Source: Novosphingopyxis sp042090735
GTDB lineage: Bacteria > Pseudomonadota > Alphaproteobacteria > Sphingomonadales > Sphingomonadaceae
Length of the DNA: 5,723 bases
Reading direction: 5' to 3'
Assembly (NCBI GenBank): GCA_042090735.1
Contig: JBELIU010000187.1
Location: 1 to 5,723, forward strand
The notes below the pieces were generated by a model. It saw nothing but the letters and a program-made list of their open reading frames with translations. It did not search any database and was not told the origin of the DNA. Every line of letters starts with the position of its first letter. The first letter of the stretch is position 1. Shown one piece after another: positions 1-5,723 of this stretch. A program made the translations under genes and the position numbers.

Positions 1-2164
1 ACTGCACCTTGGCAGGCGGCGGTCCTGCCTCCTGCGCGCGCCCCTGCGCCTCCGCCTGCCGCGCAGCATCTTCAACCGCGCGCTCGATCTGATCACGCCG
101 TTGGTCGAGTTGGTCGAGCCGGCGCTGCGTTTCCTCATTCGGCTGGATACGCACGCCCTCACGGCCGATCCTGACCGCGTTGCCGTTGATATTCCCTTCG
201 ATCGAGAGGTCGCCTTCCGGCCCTAATTCCAGATCGCCGGGCAGATCGAACTCGGGAATAACGTCCACTTCATCCTCGACGGGTTCAGACTCCGGGGCGA
301 TCCGCGGTGCAGCACCGGGGATTGCGCCGATCATGAAGTCTTTCCAAATCCGCGCCGGCACGCCGCCCCCGCTGGCGCGGCCAAGCGAACTGTTGTCGTC
401 ATTGCCGATCCAGACGCCGACGACCAGATTTCCCGCAAAGCCGACGAACAACGCGTCGCGGCTGTCCTGACTGGTGCCGGTCTTGCCGAAAGCAGGGATG
501 CCCAGCGCTGCCGCGCGTCCCGTGCCGCCGGCGATGTTGGCAGCCAGCAGATCGCGCATCTCCGCGCGTGTGCGGGACCCGATGTCCTGGCGCCCATCGA
601 GCAGCTTGCCGAAAAAGCCCCTCTCTTTCCGTGGGATCGCATGTGGTTTGACCGGCGCGTAATCCGCCGCGATCCCTGCAAAGGCGGCGGTTAGATCCAG
701 CAAGCTGACGCCCGCACTGCCCAGCGCCACGCTGGCATTGGCGGGCAGTTCTTCCTCGATCCCCAGCGACCGGGCCGCCCGCGCAATGGCATCGGAGCCG
801 AGCTGCTTGTAGAGCTTCACCGCGACCACATTGCTGGAGACGGCAAACGCGTCCCGCAAGGTGATCTGCCCGCGATACTTCTTCCCGGCGTTTTCGGGCC
901 GATAATCCCCACTGGTGATCGGACTGTCGTCGACCAGCGTGTTCGGTGTCATCCCGCTCTGCAGCGCGGCAAGATAGACGATCAGCTTGAACGTCGATCC
1001 CGGCTGGCGGCGCGCCTGCACCGCGCGATTGAACTTGGATTTTTCGTAATCCTTGCCGCCGACCATGGCGACGACGCGCCCATCGGGCGTCATCGCGACC
1101 AGCGCTACCTGAGCCCCGGCGGGTACGGAGCGGCGGGTGATCTGCTGTGCCAGCCTTTGCAGGCGACCATCCAGCGTGGTGCGCACATGAACGGTTTCAT
1201 AGCCCGCATCTTCGGTGACGGAACGGGCCTGACCCAGCGCCCAATCTGCGAAATAGGAGCCGGCAGGCGTCGAGGCGTCGGCGCGGTGGTCTATAACGGC
1301 AGGCTTTATCGCGCGCGCGGCGTCGGGCGTCAGATAGCCCGCATCCGCCATGGCGGCGAGCACCACCTTTTCGCGCGCTACCGCGCCCTTGTAATTGCGG
1401 GTCGGCGCCAACGTGGAGGGCGCCTTGACCAGCCCCGCCAGCATCGCCGACTGCGTCAGCGTCAACCGTTCGGGCTGCCGATAGAAATAGTGCAACGAGG
1501 CGGCGCGAAGGCCGTAAACATTGTCCCCGAAATAGGCGTTCGAGAGATAGCGCTCCAGGATTTCATCCTTGGACAGCCACGCTTCCAGCCAGAGCGCGAT
1601 CGGAACTTCCTTGACCTTGCGCGCGAGAGTGCGATCGAGCTTCAGATAGCTCAGCTTGGCGAGCTGCTGCGTGATCGTGCTGCCGCCCTGCTGGTCGTCC
1701 GAACTGATGTTGGTCCACAGCGCCCTCGCGATGCCGCGGGGATCGATCCCCCAATGGTTGTAGAATCGCCTGTCCTCGGTCGCCAGAAAGGCGTGGACCA
1801 CATGCGGCGGCAAATCGGCGATCGTCACCGGATCGGCCATGATCGGGCCCTTGCGCGCAATGGCCTGACCCTCCTGCGTCTCCAGCACGATTTGCGGCGG
1901 CACAAGCGGCTTGGCAGTGCGCGAGACCGGCACGAACAGCAGCAACCATCCGAGCAGCAATATCAGGCCGGCAAAGGCGGCGTATGACGCCCATTTCAGA
2001 TAGCGCCAGCGCCAGTGACGGCGCAGCCAGCCGCGCTTCGGCTGATCGTCCTGCGGCGGTGGAAGCGGCGCGGCGCCCGCGCCATAATCATCCCAGTCAG
2101 CCGCATCTGCCGGCCCGGACGGTCCATAGCCGCCGCGGGGCAAGTCTCTGTAGCCTTCGCTCAT
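1..2164 (-). CDS. Class A penicillin-binding protein (bifunctional glycosyltransferase/transpeptidase), 3' end cut by window edge
   Basis: This enzyme polymerises lipid II into glycan strands and cross-links the stem peptides; it is anchored in the inner membrane with its catalytic part in the periplasm. The frame is open for 721 codons from ATG 2164 to the window edge. Residues 1-50 are a Gly/Pro/Asp-rich cytoplasmic leader ending in basic residues, and about 57-79 is a single membrane anchor. The glycosyltransferase (family GT51) shows EDRRFYNHWG with catalytic Glu130, GGSTITQQLAK at 160-170, and RKVKE with Glu186. The transpeptidase shows STFK with nucleophile Ser390, SSN at 443-445 and KTGTS at 561-565. 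The YFADW stretch before the transpeptidase and the short linker resemble PBP1A-type proteins without a large inserted OB domain. From about residue 612 an acidic Pro-rich tail leads into a charged helical segment. The start lacks a Shine-Dalgarno sequence; an upstream in-frame TAA excludes a longer ATG/GTG/TTG form. TTG at codon 8, preceded by GAAGG, is a less likely alternative. Family assignment is firm; the exact paralogue (mrcA-like or other) is not, so no symbol is given. Confidence 0.96.
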   Translation of the reverse strand, partial: MSEGYRDLPRGGYGPSGPADAADWDDYGAGAAPLPPPQDDQPKRGWLRRHWRWRYLKWASYAAFAGLILLLGWLLLFVPVSRTAKPLVPPQIVLETQEGQAIARKGPIMADPVTIADLPPHVVHAFLATEDRRFYNHWGIDPRGIARALWTNISSDDQQGGSTITQQLAKLSYLKLDRTLARKVKEVPIALWLEAWLSKDEILERYLSNAYFGDNVYGLRAASLHYFYRQPERLTLTQSAMLAGLVKAPSTLAPTRNYKGAVAREKVVLAAMADAGYLTPDAARAIKPAVIDHRADASTPAGSYFADWALGQARSVTEDAGYETVHVRTTLDGRLQRLAQQITRRSVPAGAQVALVAMTPDGRVVAMVGGKDYEKSKFNRAVQARRQPGSTFKLIVYLAALQSGMTPNTLVDDSPITSGDYRPENAGKKYRGQITLRDAFAVSSNVVAVKLYKQLGSDAIARAARSLGIEEELPANASVALGSAGVSLLDLTAAFAGIAADYAPVKPHAIPRKERGFFGKLLDGRQDIGSRTRAEMRDLLAANIAGGTGRAAALGIPAFGKTGTSQDSRDALFVGFAGNLVVGVWIGNDDNSSLGRASGGGVPARIWKDFMIGAIPGAAPRIAPESEPVEDEVDVIPEFDLPGDLELGPEGDLSIEGNINGNAVRIGREGVRIQPNEETQRRLDQLDQRRDQIERAVEDAARQAEAQGRAQEAGPPPAKVQ

Positions 2165-2262
2165 CGCTGCTGTATTATACGAGTAGGACAGATCGGGCGA
2201 GGATTATTTCGCATGGCGCGGGCAGTGGTACCCGGTGCCTTGCGCCGCGCTGAACCGGACGG
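2165..2262 (-). other. Intergenic region between the M1 peptidase and penicillin-binding protein genes
   Basis: This 98-bp spacer is the longest non-coding stretch in the window. It holds the candidate TATAAT at 2174-2179 and an imperfect GC-rich inverted repeat (CCGGT at 2232-2236 with ACCGG at 2254-2258). No T-run follows that repeat, so no convincing terminator is seen for the peptidase gene. There is no recognisable small gene or Shine-Dalgarno sequence. The spacing is wider than between the other genes, which fits a separate transcription start for the PBP gene. Confidence 0.6.
2174..2179 (-). promoter_or_regulatory. Candidate -10 box (TATAAT) for the penicillin-binding protein gene
   Basis: Read on the minus strand, a perfect TATAAT sits 9 nt before the ATG at 2164, in a 98-bp gap that is otherwise mostly GC-rich. 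A start site the usual 6-8 nt downstream of the box would fall within about 2 nt of the ATG. There is no good -35 hexamer at 16-19 nt spacing (CCTCGC or similar) and no extended TG motif. The promoter is therefore inferred from the -10 box alone. Confidence 0.45.
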
Positions 2263-3984
2263 TCATTTGCCGGACGTTGCCTGTTCCGCCTGCCATGCTT
2301 GAAAGGCATCGATATCGTCCGACTGGCGGAGGATCTTCGCGTGCGGATCGAGCACGACATGCGCGTCCGGAGAGGGAAGCGTGACATTGCCACGGTTGCC
2401 TTCCATCGCCACCGTCATTTCGTTGCCGTCCACACGGATATCGACCGGCATGGGAAACGGCAGATCGTTCGGCGTCTCCCAAACCAGGTTCAGCCTTGCT
2501 CCGTCCCGGCTCGTCATCAGTTTGGGCAAGGCTGCCTGCCGCAGATAGATATCGAAAAACCAGCCGAGATCGCGTCCTGCCTCCTCGCTCGCGATGCGCT
2601 GAAATTCTGTGCTGGAGCCGAACCGTGGCGCAAAGTTACCCGGCTTGGGATCCGGGCGACCGTAAACCTCCCGCCGGAGCGTCCGGAAAAACGCATCGTC
2701 GCCGATCAGCTCGCGCAAGCTGTGGGCGATCCAACTGCCCTTCACATAAATGTCTAGGCCGGGGCCGATGTCGCCATTGTAGACCTGATCCTCGGTCTTC
2801 GGTTCGCCGGAAACCACGGGAAAGCGGTTCTTGATCTGTTCGCGCTGTTTGGCCAGCGCGCTGTGGTAGGGCAGGTCGCCGCCGCGCCAGCGCAGATAGA
2901 GTGGTTGCATGTAGCTGCCGAGGCCCTCGTGCAGCCACATGTCGTCCCAGTTTTCGTTGGTCAGCTGGTTGCCGAACCACTCATGGCTGAATTCGTGGTG
3001 GAACAGCCAGTCATAGCCCTCGGCAGATTTCTTGTAGCCATTGCCATAGGCGTTGATGGTCTGGTGCTCCATGCCGAGATGCGGCGTCTCCACCACGCCC
3101 ATCTTTTCATCGCCGAAGGGGTAGGGGCCGATGGTGCTCTCGAAGAAATCGAGCGTGGGCGCAAATTCGCCGAACAGCTTCTTTGCCTGAATGTCCTCGC
3201 CGGGCAGATACCAATAGGTCATCGGGATGACGTTGCCGAAACGACTGCGATAATCGCCGCTAATGCTCTCATACGGCGCGATGTTGAGGGCGATGGCGTA
3301 GTTGTTCGGGTGCTGCGCGCGCCAGTTCCATGTGACGGTGCCATCGCTATTGAGCTGTTCGCCCATGAAACGACCGTTGGACGGTGCGGCTAGGCCCTGC
3401 GGCACCGTGATGTGCAGATCGATCGTGTCGATTTCCACCAGGCTGTTGTCGAAGCAGGGCCAGAACAGGTCGCAGCCTTCGCCTTGCACCGCGGTTGCGA
3501 TCCAGGGCGCCCCGGCCGGCGTCCGGGACCAGACGAAGCCGCCGTCCCAAGGTGCGCGCACCGCGACATGCGGTGTCCCGGCATAGCGGATTCGGACTTT
3601 CAGCTCTTCCCCAGCCCGGTAGCCGCGCGGGAGCCGGATCGCGAGTAGCCCGTCCGAATTGTTCCAGGCGGAAGCAGAAAGGGGCTTTCCGTCCACATCG
3701 ATTGCGGAAACCGGCAGATTGCGGTCCAGATCGAACTGAATGGTCGCGATCGGCTTTTCCACCTGCAGCGTCAGCATGGCATCGCCCGCGATGCTCTGCG
3801 TTTCCGGATCGATCCGCCAGCTGAGATCTGCATGCACGAAATCGACCGACTCCTGCTCCGGCGTCAGCGGAAGCCCAGTCTCGGCGGAGCGTGCGGTGAG
3901 CGGCGGCTCGCCAGGTTCAACCGCAAGGGCAGGGGAAGTGGACGCCGCGCAGATCGCCAGCAGCGGAAGTGAGAAACGGGGCAT
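2263..3984 (-). CDS. Exported M1-family zinc metallopeptidase (aminopeptidase-like)
   Basis: This is a 573-residue zinc peptidase of the gluzincin M1 family (aminopeptidase N / leukotriene A4 hydrolase relatives), predicted to trim peptides in the periplasm. Residues 1-21 form a signal peptide with a hydrophobic core ending in Ala-Leu-Ala, a type I signal peptidase site. Cys12 is preceded by Ile, so it does not make a lipobox. The N-terminal beta domain is followed by GMEH at 304-307, where most M1 enzymes have GxMEN. The zinc site is HEFSH at 330-334 (ligands His330 and His334, general base Glu331), with the third ligand Glu353 exactly 18 residues on. Tyr413 in YVKGSW is the probable transition-state tyrosine. 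After the catalytic domain only a short beta-rich region remains, with no large helical C-terminal domain as in ~870-residue PepN. ATG 3984 is chosen because AAAGGA lies 5 nt upstream and the signal peptide begins there; a TTG at 4017 would add 11 residues ahead of it. Substrate is unknown. Confidence 0.95.
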   Translation of the reverse strand: MPRFSLPLLAICAASTSPALAVEPGEPPLTARSAETGLPLTPEQESVDFVHADLSWRIDPETQSIAGDAMLTLQVEKPIATIQFDLDRNLPVSAIDVDGKPLSASAWNNSDGLLAIRLPRGYRAGEELKVRIRYAGTPHVAVRAPWDGGFVWSRTPAGAPWIATAVQGEGCDLFWPCFDNSLVEIDTIDLHITVPQGLAAPSNGRFMGEQLNSDGTVTWNWRAQHPNNYAIALNIAPYESISGDYRSRFGNVIPMTYWYLPGEDIQAKKLFGEFAPTLDFFESTIGPYPFGDEKMGVVETPHLGMEHQTINAYGNGYKKSAEGYDWLFHHEFSHEWFGNQLTNENWDDMWLHEGLGSYMQPLYLRWRGGDLPYHSALAKQREQIKNRFPVVSGEPKTEDQVYNGDIGPGLDIYVKGSWIAHSLRELIGDDAFFRTLRREVYGRPDPKPGNFAPRFGSSTEFQRIASEEAGRDLGWFFDIYLRQAALPKLMTSRDGARLNLVWETPNDLPFPMPVDIRVDGNEMTVAMEGNRGNVTLPSPDAHVVLDPHAKILRQSDDIDAFQAWQAEQATSGK

Positions 3985-3989
3985 CGTAA

Positions 3990-3995
3990 TCCTTT
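3990..3995 (-). promoter_or_regulatory. Ribosome binding site of the M1 peptidase gene
   Basis: AAAGGA on the minus strand lies 5 nt before the ATG at 3984. It decides the start in favour of 3984, which begins the signal peptide, over the in-frame TTG at 4017. The site lies inside the 43-bp gap after the hydrolase gene, where no terminator or clear promoter is visible. Translation of both genes from one transcript is therefore likely. Confidence 0.75.
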
Positions 3996-4027
3996 GGACC
4001 AAGGGCCTGTGAAGCAAGTAGACAACC

Positions 4028-4648
4028 TTAGCTTGTGCGCGAGAATGTTCCGTGTCGCAAGAAGTGGACGATCTGTTCCTGCACGGTGCGGTTCCACATC
4101 ATGCCGCTGTGGGAAACCGGCAGCACGATGTGATCGTCCTCTCCCTCCAGATGGGTCGAGGCAACAGAGACGGCGCCGTCATGCAGTCCGTAGGGCCGGT
4201 CGCCTGCGATAATGCCCAGCGGATAGTCCGGCTGGCCCATCAGGGTCTCGACCCGCTCCGGCCGGCGCAGTGACAGAATTTCCTCGGCCGGGCCGAAAAA
4301 CGCACCCCCGATACGCGCTGCGGCGAGTAGGTCCACCCACTCGCTGCCATGATGGGGCGGGCCCAGCATGACGACCTTGCCAAGACCAGCGGGCCTTGCC
4401 CGCGCAATCAGCGCCCGCGCAACCAGCCCGCCCATGCTGTGCGTGACGATATGAACCGGACCTTTGCCCGCGCCGCGCAGCGCCGGCAGCAAATCTTCGA
4501 CAATCTGCTCGAACGCATGCGCGCGCGATCGATAAGGCGGCGAGGTCGTGTCGAAGCCGGCTTTGCGGAGCGCACGCTCGACCGGCAGCATGGTGATCGG
4601 CCGCATGAAGAAGCCGTGCAACAGGATGACGGTACCCGGATCGCTCAT
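4028..4648 (-). CDS. Alpha/beta hydrolase, lipase/esterase type
   Basis: This 206-residue protein is a compact alpha/beta-fold hydrolase that probably cleaves an ester; the substrate cannot be told from the sequence. It shows the oxyanion-hole strand VILLHGFF (HG at 11-12), the nucleophile elbow THSMGG with Ser71, an acid candidate Asp157 in HDGAVSV, and the base His180 in VSHSGMMW. The order and spacing of this triad are those of PGAP1-like and triacylglycerol-lipase-like members. The PPHHGSEW stretch at 97-104, just after the nucleophile region, is also typical of lipases. There is no signal peptide or membrane segment, so a cytoplasmic location is expected. The ATG at 4648 directly precedes the oxyanion strand; only a weak GAG lies upstream. 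The gene starts 52 bp after the clpA stop and ends 43 bp before the peptidase start. A thioesterase, carboxylesterase or lipase role is equally possible. Confidence 0.9.
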   Translation of the reverse strand: MSDPGTVILLHGFFMRPITMLPVERALRKAGFDTTSPPYRSRAHAFEQIVEDLLPALRGAGKGPVHIVTHSMGGLVARALIARARPAGLGKVVMLGPPHHGSEWVDLLAAARIGGAFFGPAEEILSLRRPERVETLMGQPDYPLGIIAGDRPYGLHDGAVSVASTHLEGEDDHIVLPVSHSGMMWNRTVQEQIVHFLRHGTFSRTS

Positions 4649-4661
4649 CGTCTCAACACAG

Positions 4662-4695
4662 AAGGGGCGGCAAAACCTGTGGTTCGCCGCCCCTT
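4662..4695 (-). terminator. Strong intergenic hairpin downstream of clpA, possible terminator
   Basis: AAGGGGCGGC at 4662-4671 pairs perfectly with GCCGCCCCTT at 4686-4695, and an inner AACC/GGTT stem (4674-4677 with 4681-4684) closes over a TGT loop. The hairpin begins 5 nt after the clpA stop codon, the usual place for an intrinsic terminator. On the minus strand the following tract (CTGTGTTGAG) is only weakly T-rich. On the plus strand the stem is followed by GCTTTTT, so it looks better as a terminator of antisense or convergent transcription. It may be bidirectional or only partly terminating. The hairpin ends 13 nt before the hydrolase ATG. Confidence 0.6.
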
Positions 4696-4700
4696 GCTTT

Positions 4701-5723
4701 TTACTCCGCTTCGCTCGGCTTCTTGGGTTTGGCCTTTTTTTTCTTGCCTTTGCCCTTGGGCGGGGCCGGCGTGATCTCGAAGACCGGCTGGTCGTCCTTC
4801 ACGCGCACGCTTACCTCACCGCCATGTTCCAGTTTGCCGAAGAGCAGTTCCTCGGCAAGCGGCTGCTTGATCTTTTCCTGAATGAGACGGCCCATCGGGC
4901 GCGCGCCATAGAGGCGATCATAGCCACGTTCGGTGAGCCAGGCCTTGGCATCCTCGTCCAGGCTGATGTGCACGCCCTGATCTTCCAGCTGCATCTCGAG
5001 CTGCAGGATGAACTTCTCGACCACGCGGCCAACCACTTCGGTCGGCAGATAGGCGAACGGCACAATCGCATCGAGGCGGTTGCGGAATTCCGGCGAGAAC
5101 AGGTTCTTCACCGCTTCTTCGCTCGCATCTTCCTTCGAAATGTTGGTCCCGAAGCCGATGCCTTCCTTGGCCATATCGCTGGCGCCGGCATTGGTCGTCA
5201 TGATCAGGATGACATTGCGGAAATCCACCGTCTTGCCGTGGTGATCGGTCAGACGGCCATTATCCATCACCTGCAACAGGATGTTGAACAGGTCCGGATG
5301 CGCCTTCTCGATCTCGTCGAGCAGCAGCACCGAATGCGGATTCTGGTCGACCGCATCGGTCAGCAGGCCGCCCTGATCATAGCCGACATAGCCCGGAGGC
5401 GCACCGATCAGACGCGAGACGCTATGGCGCTCCATATATTCGCTCATGTCGAAACGCTTTAGCGGAATGCCCAGGATCGAGGCGAGCTGACGTGCCACCT
5501 CCGTCTTGCCGACGCCGGTTGGCCCTGAGAACAGATAGTTGCCGATCGGCTTGTCCGGATCGCGCAGACCGGCGCGGCTCAGCTTGATCGCGCTGGACAG
5601 CACCTCGATCGCCTTGTTCTGGCCGAACACCACACGCTTCAGATCGCCCTCCAGATTGGCGAGCGAGGATTTGTCGTCGCTCGACACCTGCTTCGGGGGA
5701 ATGCGCGCCATCGTCGCGATCAC
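4701..5723 (-). CDS. clpA: ATP-dependent Clp protease ATP-binding subunit ClpA, 5' part cut by window edge
   Basis: ClpA is the AAA+ hexameric unfoldase that, with ClpP, degrades N-degron and other substrates delivered by the adaptor ClpS. The window holds the last 340 codons. The family is usually about 750-780 residues, so the N-domain and first ATPase module lie outside. Counting from the window edge, the second AAA+ module shows Walker A GPTGVGKT at 67-74, Walker B VLLLDE at 133-137 (Asp136, Glu137), sensor 1 TTN at 176-178, arginine finger in FRNRLD at 213-218, and sensor 2 GAR at 273-275. IGF at 189-191 is the loop that docks into ClpP; this separates ClpA from ClpB, which lacks it. The protein ends in an unusual Lys/Pro-rich tail at about 322-336 and then SEAE. 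The first codon shown is GTG, read as an internal Val; the true start is beyond the edge. Confidence 0.97.
   Translation of the reverse strand: MIATMARIPPKQVSSDDKSSLANLEGDLKRVVFGQNKAIEVLSSAIKLSRAGLRDPDKPIGNYLFSGPTGVGKTEVARQLASILGIPLKRFDMSEYMERHSVSRLIGAPPGYVGYDQGGLLTDAVDQNPHSVLLLDEIEKAHPDLFNILLQVMDNGRLTDHHGKTVDFRNVILIMTTNAGASDMAKEGIGFGTNISKEDASEEAVKNLFSPEFRNRLDAIVPFAYLPTEVVGRVVEKFILQLEMQLEDQGVHISLDEDAKAWLTERGYDRLYGARPMGRLIQEKIKQPLAEELLFGKLEHGGEVSVRVKDDQPVFEITPAPPKGKGKKKKAKPKKPSEAE

Noticed and set aside
1157..1987. 276-codon open frame on the plus strand
   Set aside because: It lies wholly antisense to the PBP glycosyltransferase and transpeptidase region, is rich in Arg/Gly/Gln as expected of GC-rich antisense reading, and shows no domain motif.
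2232..2258. Inverted repeat CCGGT/ACCGG as a terminator for the M1 peptidase gene
   Set aside because: The outer stem is only 5 bp with a long interior loop, and no T-run follows on the minus strand.
2863..3393. 176-codon open frame on the plus strand
   Set aside because: It is a mirror of the M1 peptidase catalytic domain, whose zinc site is encoded on the other strand here.
3980..3988. Lipoprotein signal in the M1 peptidase
   Set aside because: Cys12 is preceded by Leu-Ala-Ile; the required small residue before Cys is missing, while a clear Ala-Leu-Ala type I site ends at residue 21.
3985..4017. TTG at 4017 as start of the M1 peptidase
   Set aside because: It would put 11 residues with two Arg and a His ahead of a good signal peptide, while ATG 3984 has AAAGGA at ideal spacing.
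4548..5462. 304-codon open frame on the plus strand
   Set aside because: It is antisense to clpA and to the start of the hydrolase gene, both with intact catalytic motifs, and has no recognisable motif of its own.
4701..5723. ClpB or ClpX identity for the AAA+ protein
   Set aside because: The IGF ClpP-docking loop argues against ClpB, and the D2-type sequence (GPTGVGKT, FRNRLD, GARPMGR context) is that of ClpA and not the single-module ClpX.

Overview
The window is a GC-rich stretch from a Gram-negative bacterium, most likely an alphaproteobacterium. The Sphingomonadales (Sphingomonas/Erythrobacter-like) are my best guess. This rests on remembered family resemblance of the ClpA and penicillin-binding proteins and on overall codon use; no search was run. 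All four genes lie on the minus strand, so transcription runs from right to left. Both edges cut through a gene.

From right to left: (1) 5723-4701 is the C-terminal ~340 codons of clpA, the AAA+ unfoldase of the ClpAP protease. It covers the whole second ATPase module, the ClpP-docking IGF loop and an unusual lysine-rich tail. (2) 4700-4649 is a short gap with a strong 10-bp hairpin. (3) 4648-4028 is a small cytoplasmic alpha/beta hydrolase of lipase type with an intact Ser-Asp-His triad. (4) 3984-2263 is an exported M1-family zinc metallopeptidase with a signal peptide, HExxH-x18-E and catalytic Tyr, but with a GMEH motif in place of the textbook GxMEN. (5) 2262-2165 is a 98-bp gap with a perfect TATAAT very close to the next start codon. 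(6) 2164-1 is a class A (bifunctional) penicillin-binding protein with complete glycosyltransferase and transpeptidase motifs, lacking its last few codons at the window edge.

The genes could work in two compartments. ClpA acts in cytoplasmic protein quality control. The M1 peptidase and the PBP act in the periplasm, on peptides and on peptidoglycan. The hydrolase and M1 genes are 43 bp apart and probably co-transcribed. The PBP gene probably has its own promoter. I see no mobile elements, CRISPR arrays, tRNA or rRNA genes, frameshifts or pseudogenes. The long open frames on the plus strand are explained as antisense shadows of these GC-rich genes. This looks like an ordinary core-genome region, and I found no convincing new system. 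The points most worth a second look are the possibly leaderless PBP transcript, the GMEH variant, the hairpin downstream of clpA and the tails of ClpA and the PBP.
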